From Streptomyces sp. BK340 (GTDB lineage Bacteria; Actinomycetota; Actinomycetes; Streptomycetales; Streptomycetaceae), in assembly GCF_007827595.1 (NCBI RefSeq), contig NZ_VISR01000012.1, positions 62,001-126,000 of the forward strand: a DNA stretch of 64,000 bases, given 5' to 3'. Below are positions 42,609 to 51,763 of this stretch, piece after piece. The translations under genes and the position numbers were made by a program. The number at the start of each line of letters is the position of its first letter. Position 1 is the first letter of the stretch. Under the pieces are notes generated by a model, which had not been told where the DNA came from, ran no database searches, and saw only the letters and a list, made by a program, of their open reading frames with translations.

Positions 42609-43757
42609 ATGAGCAGCTGGCTGCCGCTGAGCCCGGGGGAACGCTCCGTGGCGATCGAGGTCCTGGTGCACGGCCCGCTGTCCCGCACCGAGCTGGCCCG
42701 CAGGCTGGATCTCTCGCAGGGCAGCCTCACCCGGCTGACCAAGCCGCTGATCGAGTCCGGCCTGCTGGTGGAGGTGCCGGAGGCGGGTACCCCGGCCCAG
42801 GCGCGCCAGGGCCGGCCCTCGCAGCCGCTCGACGTCGTCGCCGAGTCCCGCACCTTCCTCGGTTTCAAGATCACCGAGGATATGGTCCACGGCGTCGTCA
42901 CCACGCTGCGCAGCGAGGTCATCGCCCGCCTCGACCGGCCGCTGACCAGCCACGATCCCGTTGCCGTCGCCGACCTGCTCGCGGAGATGGCCGCAGAACC
43001 GGCCGTACGCCATCTCGCCCTCGCGGGCATCGGCATCGGTGTGGGCGGGCTGGTGCGTGAACGTGCGGTGGTGGGTGAGTCGCCCTTCCTGGGATGGCGG
43101 AACGTTCCGCTCGCCGAGCTGGTCCGGGAGCGCACCGGGCTGCCGGTGGTCGTGGAGAACGACGTGGCCGCCCTCGTCGAGGCCGAGACCTGGTTCGGCG
43201 CCGGACGCGGCCTCGACCGCTTCGTCGTCCTCACCATCGGCGCGGGCTTCGGCTACGGGCTGGTCCTCGGCGGCAAGCGGGTGCCCTACGCCGAGGAGGA
43301 CCGCGGCTTCGGCCGGCATCTGATCATCGATCCCAGCGGCCCGCTCACCCCGGACGGGGCGCGCGGCAGTGCCGTGTCCCTGCTCGGCATCCCCAGCATC
43401 CGCTACCAGATCCGCGCCGCCACCGGCCGCGACGCCACCTACGAGGAGATCCTCGCCGCCGCGGCCGCAGGAGAGCCCATGGCCTCCCGGGTGATCGGCG
43501 AAGCCGCCCGGGCCCTGGGCGTGCTGATCGCGCAGATCGCCAACTTCGCGATGCCGCAGAAGATCCTGCTAGCCGGGGAAGGTGTGGGCCTCATGGATGC
43601 GGCGGGGGACACCGTGCGCGAGACCATCGCCGCACACCGGCACCCGCAGGCCGCTCCGGTCGGCCTGGAGACCAAGACCTCCGACTTCCACGACTGGGCG
43701 CGTGGAGCAGCGGTGTTGGCGATCCAGGTGCTCGTGCTCGGCGCGGACCGGGCGTGA
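42609..43757 (+). CDS. ROK-family transcriptional regulator
   Basis: A 382-residue protein with an N-terminal winged helix (RTELARRLDLSQGSLTRLTKPLIESGLLVE) and a ROK sugar-binding domain (VVVENDVAALVEAETWFG, TIGAGFGYGLVLGGK). The ATP-phosphate motif DxGxT of ROK kinases is missing and no zinc-cysteine cluster is visible. ATG 42609 has GGAAGGG upstream; GTG 42567 would add 14 residues. Probably a repressor of the divergent oxidoreductase, responding to a sugar. Confidence 0.88.
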   Translation: MSSWLPLSPGERSVAIEVLVHGPLSRTELARRLDLSQGSLTRLTKPLIESGLLVEVPEAGTPAQARQGRPSQPLDVVAESRTFLGFKITEDMVHGVVTTLRSEVIARLDRPLTSHDPVAVADLLAEMAAEPAVRHLALAGIGIGVGGLVRERAVVGESPFLGWRNVPLAELVRERTGLPVVVENDVAALVEAETWFGAGRGLDRFVVLTIGAGFGYGLVLGGKRVPYAEEDRGFGRHLIIDPSGPLTPDGARGSAVSLLGIPSIRYQIRAATGRDATYEEILAAAAAGEPMASRVIGEAARALGVLIAQIANFAMPQKILLAGEGVGLMDAAGDTVRETIAAHRHPQAAPVGLETKTSDFHDWARGAAVLAIQVLVLGADRA

Positions 43758-43868
43758 ACTCCCGCCGCCGCTTGACATATTGACGTGATGAGTAACACGG
43801 TCCGAAATGTCCGTATCGAGTGCACTTACTCACAGCGCCTTCACGTCGTCCGGCATATGCTTCACAGC

Positions 43869-44024
43869 ATGTCCACCACTGTTGAAGCCGTCTCCGAGCG
43901 ATCGGCCGACGAGGTCAACGAGGAGATCAGGGCCTTGTGGCGCCGGTCGGGCGGGACACTGACCACCGAGCAGCGCGCGGAGTACCAGCGCCTCGTGATG
44001 GAGTGGGCCGCGGCGACTCCGTAG
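43869..44024 (+). CDS. Small conserved-type protein, 51 residues
   Basis: Starts STTVEAVSERSADEVNEEIRALWRRSGGTLT and ends in YQRLVMEWAAATP: a short acidic, helical protein of the kind widespread in Streptomyces as unnamed small ORFs. The frame is open further up to 43785. No function known. A TTGACA-like hexamer at about 43771 may be part of its promoter. Confidence 0.55.
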   Translation: MSTTVEAVSERSADEVNEEIRALWRRSGGTLTTEQRAEYQRLVMEWAAATP

Positions 44025-44052
44025 CCGCACCAGACGCCCGAAACCTCTCTCG

Positions 44053-45435
44053 TCAGCCCCACGTCGCCGAGTAGTACCGCTGGTACGCCTTGCGGTCCTG
44101 CTCGGCGCGAATGTAGCGGGTCGCGACCAGCGCGATCAGACTCCCCGCGATGACCAGCAGCCCGGGACCGACGTTCCGGGTGTCCGTCAGGCGCGCCAGC
44201 AGCGTCTCGCCCTGCGCGGCGGCGCCCGTGACCGGCGCCGCGGAACCGGGGGAGGCCGCGCTCGGCGCGACCGCTCCCTGGCCGGCCGGGGCGGACTGCG
44301 CGGGCGCCGCGCCCTGGGCGCCGCCCGCGTTCTGAGCGGACACGAGGAGCCGTACGTTCAGCGCCGCCATCGCCTTGGTGATCGGCTGGAAGAACGTCGT
44401 CCCGCCGGTCTTGCAGTCCCCGTTGCCGCCCGAGGTGACGCCCAGCGCGACGCCCTCGGAGAACAGCGGGCCGCCGCTGTCGCCCGGTTCGGCGCACACG
44501 TTGGTCTCGATCAGTCCGGTGACCGTGCCCTCGGGATAGTTCACGGTCGAGTTCAGCCCGGTCACCTGGCCGTCGTGCAGCCCGCTGGTGCTGCCGCTGC
44601 GGAACACCCGCTGCCCGACCGTCGGATCGGCCGCACCGGTGATCCGCACCCCCTTGCCGCCGCCGATCGCGATCACGTCGGCACCCTCGCCGGCCTTTCC
44701 GGAGTTGTACTGGACGAGCGAGAAGTCGTTGCCGGGGAAGTTGCTGCTGACCGTCTTGCCCAGCTGCTGGTTGCCCTGGTTGTCGGCGAACCAGATCGAA
44801 CCGGCGGGCCCGCAGTGGCCGGCGGTCAGGATGAAGTCGCTCTGCCCATTGCTCACGTTGAAGCCCGCCGAGCAGCGGCCGCCCGTCGACAGGATCGGCT
44901 GCGCCCCGTTCAGGCGCGTGGTGAACCTGCCGTTCGTGCGCTCCATCTGCACGAAAGTGCCGATCCTCGCGGCGACTTGGCTCATCCGGGACCAGTCGTC
45001 GGCCGACACCGTACGGTCGGCCTGCACCACGATCCGGTTGGTCCGGTAGTCCATCGACCAGGCGGTGCCCGCCACACGGGGCGCCGAACGCAGCGTGACG
45101 GTGGCCGACTTGAGCTCGTTCATGCTGTGCGACACGACCTTCGCCCGGGCCCCCGCACGGCGTACCGTCTGCGCCGCCTGCGCGTCGGTCACCGCGACGA
45201 CGGGCCGCCCGTCGTCGCCGATCCAGCTGCCCGCCGTCCGTGCCGATCCGAGCTTCGCGACCAGTGCCGCGCCCGTGCCACCGGCCGTCCCGGCCGAGCT
45301 GAGCGTCCTGGCGGACGCCGGGGGAGTCTCGCTCGCCATGGCCGCCTGGGCGACCATCGCACCTCCCAGGAGGAGTCCGCCGACCGCCGCCAGGCGTGTC
45401 ACTCGCCGGACGACCCGTCGTCGTGCGTGCCTCAT
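44053..45435 (-). CDS. Membrane-anchored trypsin-like (S1) serine protease
   Basis: A 460-residue exported protease. After a signal peptide (VTRLAAVGGLLLGGAMVAQAAMA) comes a pro-region resembling the alpha-lytic protease type, then the catalytic domain with LTAGHC (His), NDFSLVQY (Asp) and AEPGDSGGP (Ser). Cysteine pairs flank the His and Ser sites. A Pro/Ala-rich stalk follows and then a membrane helix (GPGLLVIAGSLIALVATRYI) with a charged cytoplasmic tail, which secreted streptogrisins lack. So the enzyme should remain on the cell surface. ATG 45435 is preceded by GGGAG. Confidence 0.88.
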   Translation of the reverse strand: MRHARRRVVRRVTRLAAVGGLLLGGAMVAQAAMASETPPASARTLSSAGTAGGTGAALVAKLGSARTAGSWIGDDGRPVVAVTDAQAAQTVRRAGARAKVVSHSMNELKSATVTLRSAPRVAGTAWSMDYRTNRIVVQADRTVSADDWSRMSQVAARIGTFVQMERTNGRFTTRLNGAQPILSTGGRCSAGFNVSNGQSDFILTAGHCGPAGSIWFADNQGNQQLGKTVSSNFPGNDFSLVQYNSGKAGEGADVIAIGGGKGVRITGAADPTVGQRVFRSGSTSGLHDGQVTGLNSTVNYPEGTVTGLIETNVCAEPGDSGGPLFSEGVALGVTSGGNGDCKTGGTTFFQPITKAMAALNVRLLVSAQNAGGAQGAAPAQSAPAGQGAVAPSAASPGSAAPVTGAAAQGETLLARLTDTRNVGPGLLVIAGSLIALVATRYIRAEQDRKAYQRYYSATWG

Positions 45436-45594
45436 GCATGGCTCCCGAACCCGAACGCGCGATGCCCCTACCGGCACCACGGGGCCCTCCGGTCGTCGAG
45501 CGCCCGACCCTCAGTACGTGCCCCGGCCCGGTGGTGTTCACCGGCGGCGGTGATCTTCTCGAGCCGCACCCGCCGCCGGCTCACGCGGGTGCCG

Positions 45595-46425
45595 TCAGGC
45601 CTTGCGCGCCACCCCGCCGAACATGGCCACCTCCTCCGGCTCGGGGCCCTCGCCGTCCTCCGGGCGCCAGCGCGAGCAGGACACCACGCCGGGCTCCAGC
45701 AGCTCGAGACCGTCGAAGAAGCGGGTGACGTCCTCGGGCCTGCGCTGGGTCAGCTTCGGAGTGCCGTGCTCGTTCCAGAACTTGACGGCCTCGTCCACGT
45801 CCGGCATCGACGGGCTGGTGATGGTGTGCGACAGCACCAGATGGCTGCCCGAGGGCAGCCGGTCCGTCAACTGCCGTACCAGGCCGTACGGATCCTCGTC
45901 GTCGCCGATGAAGATGACCACGCCGAGCAGTATCAGCGCCACGGGCCGGCTGAAGTCCAGCGTCTTCGATGCGTGTTCGAGGATGGCGTCGACGTTGCGC
46001 AGGTCCTCGTCCAGATAGTCGGTCCGGCCCTCGGGCGTGCTGGTGAGCAGGGCGCGGGCGTGCGCGAGGACGAGCGGGTCGTTGTCGACGTACACGATCC
46101 GGGCGTCCGGCGCGACGCGCTGGGCGACCTCGTGCGTGTTGTCGGCGGTGGGCAGCCCGGTACCGATGTCCAGGAACTGGCGGATGCCGAGCTCGCCGGC
46201 CAGGTGGCGCACGGCCCGGCCCAGGAACAGCCGGTCGGCGCGCGCGTACTCCCCGATGCCCGGGTGGAGCCGGCGGATCTGGTCGCCGGCCGCGCGGTCG
46301 ACCTCGTAGTTGTCCTTGCCACCGAGCCAGTAGTTCCATATCCGGGCCGTGTGCGGCTGGCCGGTGTTGATACGGGCGCGCAGCGACACGGCCACGTCGT
46401 TGGTGGCTGCCGGGTTGTCGGTCAC
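45595..46425 (-). CDS. SAM-dependent methyltransferase, DUF574 family
   Basis: A 276-residue protein with the DUF574 signature: INTGQPHTARIWNYWLGGKDNYEVDRAAG, followed by a class I SAM site (FLDIGTGLPTADNTHEVA) and IVYVDNDPLVLAHARALL. The C-terminal DVTRFFDGLELLEPGVV is also typical. The family is much expanded in Streptomyces; substrates are mostly unknown. GTG start with AGGAG upstream. Confidence 0.87.
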   Translation of the reverse strand: MTDNPAATNDVAVSLRARINTGQPHTARIWNYWLGGKDNYEVDRAAGDQIRRLHPGIGEYARADRLFLGRAVRHLAGELGIRQFLDIGTGLPTADNTHEVAQRVAPDARIVYVDNDPLVLAHARALLTSTPEGRTDYLDEDLRNVDAILEHASKTLDFSRPVALILLGVVIFIGDDEDPYGLVRQLTDRLPSGSHLVLSHTITSPSMPDVDEAVKFWNEHGTPKLTQRRPEDVTRFFDGLELLEPGVVSCSRWRPEDGEGPEPEEVAMFGGVARKA

Positions 46426-46673
46426 GTGGGTTCAGCTCCTGGATGCCTGAAGAGAGGTGCGCCGTTCAAGACGCAATCTAGACGCCCGAGTTGATCTGTG
46501 CCGCATGTCCCGGGCTTTCCACGCCGGGACCCTGGGGACCGGCCGGCGGGGAGCCCGGCGACCCGCACCCGTGCGGCCGGCCGGGACTCGCCGCCGCGCC
46601 CCGGCGAGGCTCTCCTGCCGGTGCCCGGCTCGCCCCGTTTCCGGTCACGCCGCAGCCGCCTATCTTGAGCCCC

Positions 46674-47852
46674 ATGACCAGCATCCCGCACGACACACCC
46701 GGCGAACCCGACCCGCTGCGCGTCCTCGGCCTGGATCAGCTGCGATGTCGTACGAGCATGAAGTGGCGCGCCTACCCCGAGGACGTGCTGCCGCTGTGGG
46801 TGGCCGAGATGGACGTACCCCTCGCCGAGCCGGTCGTCCGGGCCGTCACCGACGCACTCGCCCTCGGGGACACCGGCTACCCCGCGGGCACCGCCTATGC
46901 CCAAGCGCTGGCCGGGTTCGCCGCCAGGCGCTGGAACTGGCAGGGGGTCGCCGTGGAGCACACCGCGATCGTTCCGGACGTGATGCTCGGGGTGGTCGAG
47001 ATGCTCGGACTGGTCACCGGTCCCGGGGATCCGGTGATCGTGAACGCGCCCGTGTATCCGCCGTTCTACCAGTTCGTGAGCCATATGGACCGCCGTGTGG
47101 TCGAGGCCCGGCTCGGCGCCGACCTGCGCATCGACCTCGATCGGCTGGCGCAGACGTTCCGGGAGGCGAGCGCGGGCGGCGGCCGGGCCGCCTACCTGCT
47201 GTGCAGCCCGCACAACCCCACCGGTACCGTGCACACCGCCGCCGAACTCGCCGCCGTGGCCGACCTCGCCGAGCGGTACGGCGTCCGTGTCGTCGCGGAC
47301 GAGATCCACGCCCCGCTCGTAGCCCCCGGTGTCACCTACGTGCCGTACCTGAGCGTGCCCGGCGCCGAGCGCGGCCTGTCGCTGATGTCGGCGTCCAAGG
47401 GCTGGAACCTGGCCGGACTCAAGGCCGCGCTGGCCGTTGCCGGACCCGGCGCCGCCGCCGACCTCGCCCGGCTGCCCGAGGAGGTCAGCCACGGCCCCAG
47501 CCACCTCGGCGTCATCGCCCACACCGCCGCCCTGAACGAGGGCACCGCATGGCTGGACGCCCTGCTGGCCGGTCTCGACGCCAACCGGCGCCTGCTCACC
47601 GGTCTGCTCGCCGAGCACCTGCCCGCGGTCCGTCCGTGCCCCGCCGAGGCCACCTACCTGGCCTGGCTCGACTGCCGTGCCCTCGGCCTCGGCGACGACC
47701 CCGCCGAGGTGTTCCTCGACCGCGGCCGGGTCGCCCTCAGCCCCGGCGTGCTCTTCGGCTCCGGCGGCGCCGGGCACGTGCGCCTGAACCTGGCGACCTC
47801 CCCGGAGATCCTCACGGAGGGGGTGCGCCGGATGGCGGCGGCCCTGACCTGA
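46674..47852 (+). CDS. MalY/PatB-family PLP aminotransferase or C-S lyase
   Basis: A 392-residue fold-type I PLP enzyme. MKWRAYPEDVLPLWVAEMDV is the MalY/PatB opening, CSPHNPTGTVH carries the PLP-binding asparagine, VVADEIHAPLV the aspartate and SASKGWNLAGLKAA the Schiff-base lysine. Relatives cleave cystathionine or cysteine S-conjugates. The start lies at ATG 46674; the 248-base gap before it shows nothing else. Next gene is an F420/PPOX protein 32 bases on. Confidence 0.88.
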   Translation: MTSIPHDTPGEPDPLRVLGLDQLRCRTSMKWRAYPEDVLPLWVAEMDVPLAEPVVRAVTDALALGDTGYPAGTAYAQALAGFAARRWNWQGVAVEHTAIVPDVMLGVVEMLGLVTGPGDPVIVNAPVYPPFYQFVSHMDRRVVEARLGADLRIDLDRLAQTFREASAGGGRAAYLLCSPHNPTGTVHTAAELAAVADLAERYGVRVVADEIHAPLVAPGVTYVPYLSVPGAERGLSLMSASKGWNLAGLKAALAVAGPGAAADLARLPEEVSHGPSHLGVIAHTAALNEGTAWLDALLAGLDANRRLLTGLLAEHLPAVRPCPAEATYLAWLDCRALGLGDDPAEVFLDRGRVALSPGVLFGSGGAGHVRLNLATSPEILTEGVRRMAAALT

Positions 47853-47884
47853 ACCGTCGGCGTGCGGCCTCCTAGACTGCCGAA

Positions 47885-48271
47885 ATGGACGACACGCAGC
47901 TGGACCGGCTCGGCTCCGGCAAGTACCTGCTGGTCATCAGCTACCGCAAGGACGGCACGCCCGTCGCGACCCCGGTGTGGGTGATCCGGGACGGGGACGC
48001 CCTGGGCGTGTGGACGGCGGCCGACAGCTGGAAGGTCAAGCGCATCCGCCGGCGTGCCGACGTCCTCGTCGGCCCCTGCGACCTGCGCGGCAATCCCACC
48101 GGTGACCAGGTCCCGGCCACCGCCGAGATCGCCGGCACGGCCACCACCGCCCGCTACCGCACCCTCATCGCCCGCAAGTACGGCGTCGTCGGCCGGCTCA
48201 CCCTGCTGGGCAGCCGGCTGCGGCGCGGGCTGGAGGGCACCGTCGGGATCCGGGTGACGCCGAAGCCCTGA
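47885..48271 (+). CDS. PPOX-class F420- or flavin-dependent protein
   Basis: A 128-residue split-barrel protein (GKYLLVISYRKDGTPVATPVWVI, then WKVKRIRRRADVLVGPCDLRGNPTGD) of the pyridoxamine-oxidase-like superfamily; the actinobacterial members of this size generally bind F420. Probably reduces an unknown substrate in the cytoplasm. Follows malY-like gene on the same strand. Confidence 0.82.
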   Translation: MDDTQLDRLGSGKYLLVISYRKDGTPVATPVWVIRDGDALGVWTAADSWKVKRIRRRADVLVGPCDLRGNPTGDQVPATAEIAGTATTARYRTLIARKYGVVGRLTLLGSRLRRGLEGTVGIRVTPKP

Positions 48272-48299
48272 GGAGGCAGCTGCTTCCCCAGGGCTTCGG
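48260..48299. terminator. Terminator-like inverted repeat
   Basis: Eleven-base arms (CCGAAGCCCTG and complement, 48260-48270 and 48289-48299) enclose 18 bases that can extend the stem. It overlaps the stop of the PPOX gene and lies between it and the convergent hydrolase gene. Confidence 0.6.
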
Positions 48300-48333
48300 G
48301 CGGCTACGACGAGGGCTTCGAGCGGCTACGACG
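48290..48333. repeat. Two tandem copies of a 22-bp unit
   Basis: Two adjoining 22-base units (48290-48311, 48312-48333), each reading GGGCTTCGRGCGGCTACGACG, differ at one base. The second overlaps the 3' end and stop of the secreted hydrolase gene, so a small duplication extended or reshaped the gene end. Confidence 0.75.
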
Positions 48334-51091
48334 CGTCGAGCACCGAGCCGTTCAACTCCAGCCCGCCGGGCAGCGGTTTGCCCGTCTGGTCGTCGATCTG
48401 CTGGAACCGCACCGACTCCGCGGACTCCCGCACCCGGTCCTTGACCGTGGGCACGGTGATGTCCGCACTGGTCCTGCCCGCCGGGATGTCCACCCACAGG
48501 TAGAGACCGCCGGGCAGCTTGGACAGCGGCCGCTCCGGGTCCGGCGAGACACCGGTGTGGTCCCGCAGCCAGCTCGCGGACACGTCCTTGGTGGACAGCT
48601 CGGCCCCGTCGGGCTTCACCGCGAGGAAGAACGCGCTCATGTCCACGTCGACGGCCTCGGACAGCGAGACCCGCCACTTCAGGGTCTGCCCCTCGGTCAC
48701 CTTGTCGGCGACGGGGGTGACGGTCATCCTGGGCGCCGGGTCGTCGTCGTGCACGGTGATCCCGCCACGGTACGAGCCGACGACCGCGCCGCGGACCGCC
48801 TTGACGCCGACGTCGTACTGCACGTCCCGGCCGTAGCGCGTGTTGCCCTTCACCTCGACCGGCACATCGATGTCGTGACCGCCGGGACGCACCGTGACCA
48901 GCCGGTTCGTGACCTTGCCGGTGGCCGGGTCGAAGACGTACACCCGGACCTGTCCGCTGCCCTGCCCCGACACCTCCACCGGAACCCGGTAGGTGCGGGT
49001 GCCGGAGTCACCCTCTTCCACGGTCGTGCGGCCGACGTCCACGCGCGGCAGACCGGCCGCCTGCACCGCCGGCAGACCGGGCCGCCAGCCCCACGCGTCC
49101 ATCAGCCAGGCCCGGCCGGAGCCCGAACGGGGGGTCAGTTCGAGGGACTTGATCCGATGCAGGTCCAGCCCGGCGCGGGTGGCCGCCGTCAGCGGCACCC
49201 GGATCTCCCGCGCCCAGTACGACGCGGTGCTTGCGCTGCCCGGCAGCCCGTCGGCCTTCACCTTGCCGAGGACCGCCTTGTGGCCGGCAGCGTCGGTGAC
49301 GGACACGTCCAGGCGCGTGCCCCGGGAGTTCGGCGGCACGAACAGCCGCAGCGCGACCGCCTTGTCACCGGCCATCGAGACCGGGTCCTTCACCGCCACC
49401 CGTGCCGGAGTGCCCGCGTGGGTCCAGCGCAGCGCGATCGCGTGCCGGCCCGGCTCACGGTCGGTCTCCCACTGCACGAAGTGCGGAGAGCTCCCCTTGG
49501 CACCCTGGCCCAGGCAGGCCTTGGCCGGGGAGGGATCCACCGCCGCACACAGCTTGGCACCCGTCACGGACACTCCGCCGTCCGGCAGGAACGCGGCGTC
49601 ACGGCGTCCGCCCACCGCGTGGCTGAGGACCCGCGCCGGGTCCGCCGAGGGGGCCCGCTTGCCGGAACCGTCCAGCAGCGGCCGCACCTTGTCGTCACCG
49701 GCGAGGAACAGCCGCGCGGCGGCCGCGATGTAGGTCGAACCGGCCCGGTGCTGCTGGTCGGCGGTCAGCCGGGTCGCGGCACGCTTGGCGCACACCGGGT
49801 CGGGGTGCTGCGGGTCGTCCGAGAAGTCGTCCTGGGCGGGCGCGGTGGCCTGCCCAGGCGTCCACTCGGAGTTGAAGAAGTTGTGGTTGGCGCCGATGAC
49901 GTACACCGCACTGTGCAGCGCGGCACCGCGGCTCACCCCTCGCGTGCCGTCGACGTACACCTCGCCCTGGAGGTCGGAGACGTCACCGTCGCAGCCCGGC
50001 AGGACCGACACGGACGGTACGTCGGGCACCGGGTTCTGGCCGAATACGGTGGGGCCGATGAGGACCAGACCGCGGATCGTCCAGCGCACCGGCCCGTGGT
50101 AGCCGTCCTGGGCGGCGGGCGGCGGGTACAGGCTGTCCATCGCGGCCCGGTCGACGCCCTCGCCGCCGCGCGAGTGCCCGACCAGCAGGACGCGGGACAG
50201 GTCGGCGCGGGGCGCGTCCTTCACGATCTGCGGAGCCGTCTCGGGGTGCGCGGCCCAGTCGGCCCACTGGGCCAGGTGCATCCGGACCAGGGACGAACGC
50301 GCCTGCGCGCCGCCGTCCTCGACGTCCCCGTCCTGGCCGTTGATGCCGTTCGCGGAGATCGACACGGTCACATAGCCCTGGGAGGCCAGCAGCTTCTGGT
50401 CGCGCAGGTAACCGCGGTGGCTCGGCACCGCCTTCGTCCCGGCCGGGCAGGGCCAGTCACCGGTGATGTCCTGGCCCTTGTAGCACGTGAAGTGGCGGCC
50501 GTGCAGGAACAGGGCGAGCGGACGCGGGCCACGGGCGCCGGTGGGGGCGACGACCACCGCGCGCATCTCCACCGGGGCGGAGAAGCCCGGCAGCCGGACC
50601 GACTTCAGGCTGTACTCACCGGTCTTGGTGCCGTACGAACCGGGCTTGCCCGGGTCCACGGAGTTGGCCGGCAGCGGCGCCGGCGGCTGGACCGCGGAGC
50701 CGGTCGGGGCCGCTGCCCTGCCGTCCAGCCGCCGTCCGCCGGACCAGACCTGCAGCCCGCCCAGCTCGCCGGCGTGCCGTCCGGCGAGCGGCAGCCGGAA
50801 GGTGCGTCCGTCCTCGGCCGGCCGCGGAATCCCCAGCAGACGTCCGCCCGCACGGAACTCGACCCGCGCGTCCCCCATGGGCACCGGCCGGTCGGACCGC
50901 CACACCAGCTGCTGCGACGCCGACCGGCCGCCGGTGATCCCCCATCCCGGCGGCAGCTTCCCGTCGGCCGCCGCGGTCAACGCCGCCGACTGTGATGGTG
51001 GTTGACCCTGTGCGACTGCCGCCCCTGGGGATGCACCCGCCACCGCGAGCAGCGCGGCGGCGGTGACCCATATGCGCCGGGCACGGACCAC
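48326..51091 (-). CDS. Large secreted alpha/beta-hydrolase with Calx-beta-like C-terminus
   Basis: A 921-residue exported protein. After the signal peptide (WVTAAALLAVAGASPGAAVA) there is an N-terminal sandwich, then an alpha/beta-hydrolase core with oxyanion region LALFLHGRHF and nucleophile motif LLVGHSRGGEG. The catalytic histidine may be in VIGANHNFFN. The C-terminal third contains two Calx-beta-like domains (RTTVEEGDSGTRTYRVPVEV; ADKVTEGQTLKWRVSLSEAV). GTG 51091 has an excellent AGAGGAGGA site. The substrate is likely an extracellular polymer or ester; not predictable. Length exceeds simple lipases by far. Confidence 0.83.
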   Translation of the reverse strand: MVRARRIWVTAAALLAVAGASPGAAVAQGQPPSQSAALTAAADGKLPPGWGITGGRSASQQLVWRSDRPVPMGDARVEFRAGGRLLGIPRPAEDGRTFRLPLAGRHAGELGGLQVWSGGRRLDGRAAAPTGSAVQPPAPLPANSVDPGKPGSYGTKTGEYSLKSVRLPGFSAPVEMRAVVVAPTGARGPRPLALFLHGRHFTCYKGQDITGDWPCPAGTKAVPSHRGYLRDQKLLASQGYVTVSISANGINGQDGDVEDGGAQARSSLVRMHLAQWADWAAHPETAPQIVKDAPRADLSRVLLVGHSRGGEGVDRAAMDSLYPPPAAQDGYHGPVRWTIRGLVLIGPTVFGQNPVPDVPSVSVLPGCDGDVSDLQGEVYVDGTRGVSRGAALHSAVYVIGANHNFFNSEWTPGQATAPAQDDFSDDPQHPDPVCAKRAATRLTADQQHRAGSTYIAAAARLFLAGDDKVRPLLDGSGKRAPSADPARVLSHAVGGRRDAAFLPDGGVSVTGAKLCAAVDPSPAKACLGQGAKGSSPHFVQWETDREPGRHAIALRWTHAGTPARVAVKDPVSMAGDKAVALRLFVPPNSRGTRLDVSVTDAAGHKAVLGKVKADGLPGSASTASYWAREIRVPLTAATRAGLDLHRIKSLELTPRSGSGRAWLMDAWGWRPGLPAVQAAGLPRVDVGRTTVEEGDSGTRTYRVPVEVSGQGSGQVRVYVFDPATGKVTNRLVTVRPGGHDIDVPVEVKGNTRYGRDVQYDVGVKAVRGAVVGSYRGGITVHDDDPAPRMTVTPVADKVTEGQTLKWRVSLSEAVDVDMSAFFLAVKPDGAELSTKDVSASWLRDHTGVSPDPERPLSKLPGGLYLWVDIPAGRTSADITVPTVKDRVRESAESVRFQQIDDQTGKPLPGGLELNGSVLDAS

Positions 51092-51303
51092 AGTTCCTCC
51101 TCTGACCCCGTCCTGCGGGCGTCCCGGCGGTCCCGGGCGCCCCTCGTCCCGGGAGGACGGGAAGGAGACACTGTGGGTTGCCTGTAAAGGGCAAGTGTTG
51201 GATCACATCGCGCGGCCGGCGGTCCGGCGCACGGCAAGGCGGGGTCAGTGGTCGGGGGGAACGGCAACTTCCGCCCGCTGTCCGTGACTTGGCAGCGGAG
51301 CGG

Positions 51304-51720
51304 CTACCCGGCCGGGGGCGGCACCGGGGTGGCCTGGTGGTAGTACATCCGCCAGCCCGACCGTTCGTCCCGCCGGCGCCACAGCGAACTGCGGCGCGCG
51401 TGACGCCCGTCGAGGACGGTCTCGTACGTCAGATGCACCAGACCCGGCGCCAGCAGGACCCCGTTCATCTCCGCGGGCTCGTAACGGGGACCCTCGTCCG
51501 TACTGCCCGCCATGTCCGGCAGCGCGGCCAGGATGTCCTGCAGGGTCCAACGCCTGCCGGAGGCGCCGACCTCGGCGAACTCCGGGTCGAGCCACTGCCG
51601 GGTCAGGTCCCGTGAGGAGCGCACGCGGGGATCCAGGAGCGCGAGTTCACCCTCGATCGCCGCGTTCACCTGCTCCGATTCCGATTCGGAGGTCGGTTCC
51701 GATACCGATGCCATGTCCAT
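51304..51720 (-). CDS. DUF4440-like (NTF2-fold) protein
   Basis: A 138-residue cytoplasmic protein: VNAAIEGELALLDPRVRSSRDLTRQWLDPEFAEVGASGRRW is the DUF4440 opening, followed by VLLAPGLVHLTYETV and SSLWRRRDERSGWRMYYHQATPV. The N-terminal 15 residues are a Ser/Glu repeat (SEPTSESESE). Role unknown. The preceding 213-base gap contains only the hydrolase promoter region. Confidence 0.78.
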   Translation of the reverse strand: MDMASVSEPTSESESEQVNAAIEGELALLDPRVRSSRDLTRQWLDPEFAEVGASGRRWTLQDILAALPDMAGSTDEGPRYEPAEMNGVLLAPGLVHLTYETVLDGRHARRSSLWRRRDERSGWRMYYHQATPVPPPAG

Positions 51721-51763
51721 GGGGGCATCTTCGCGCAGGCCGCGGGAAAGCGGCCCGGCGGCC

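Noticed and set aside
48557..50995. 812-codon plus-strand ORF opposite the secreted hydrolase
   Set aside because: His/Arg/Gly-rich shadow; the minus strand has signal peptide, GHSRGG and Calx-beta-like domains.
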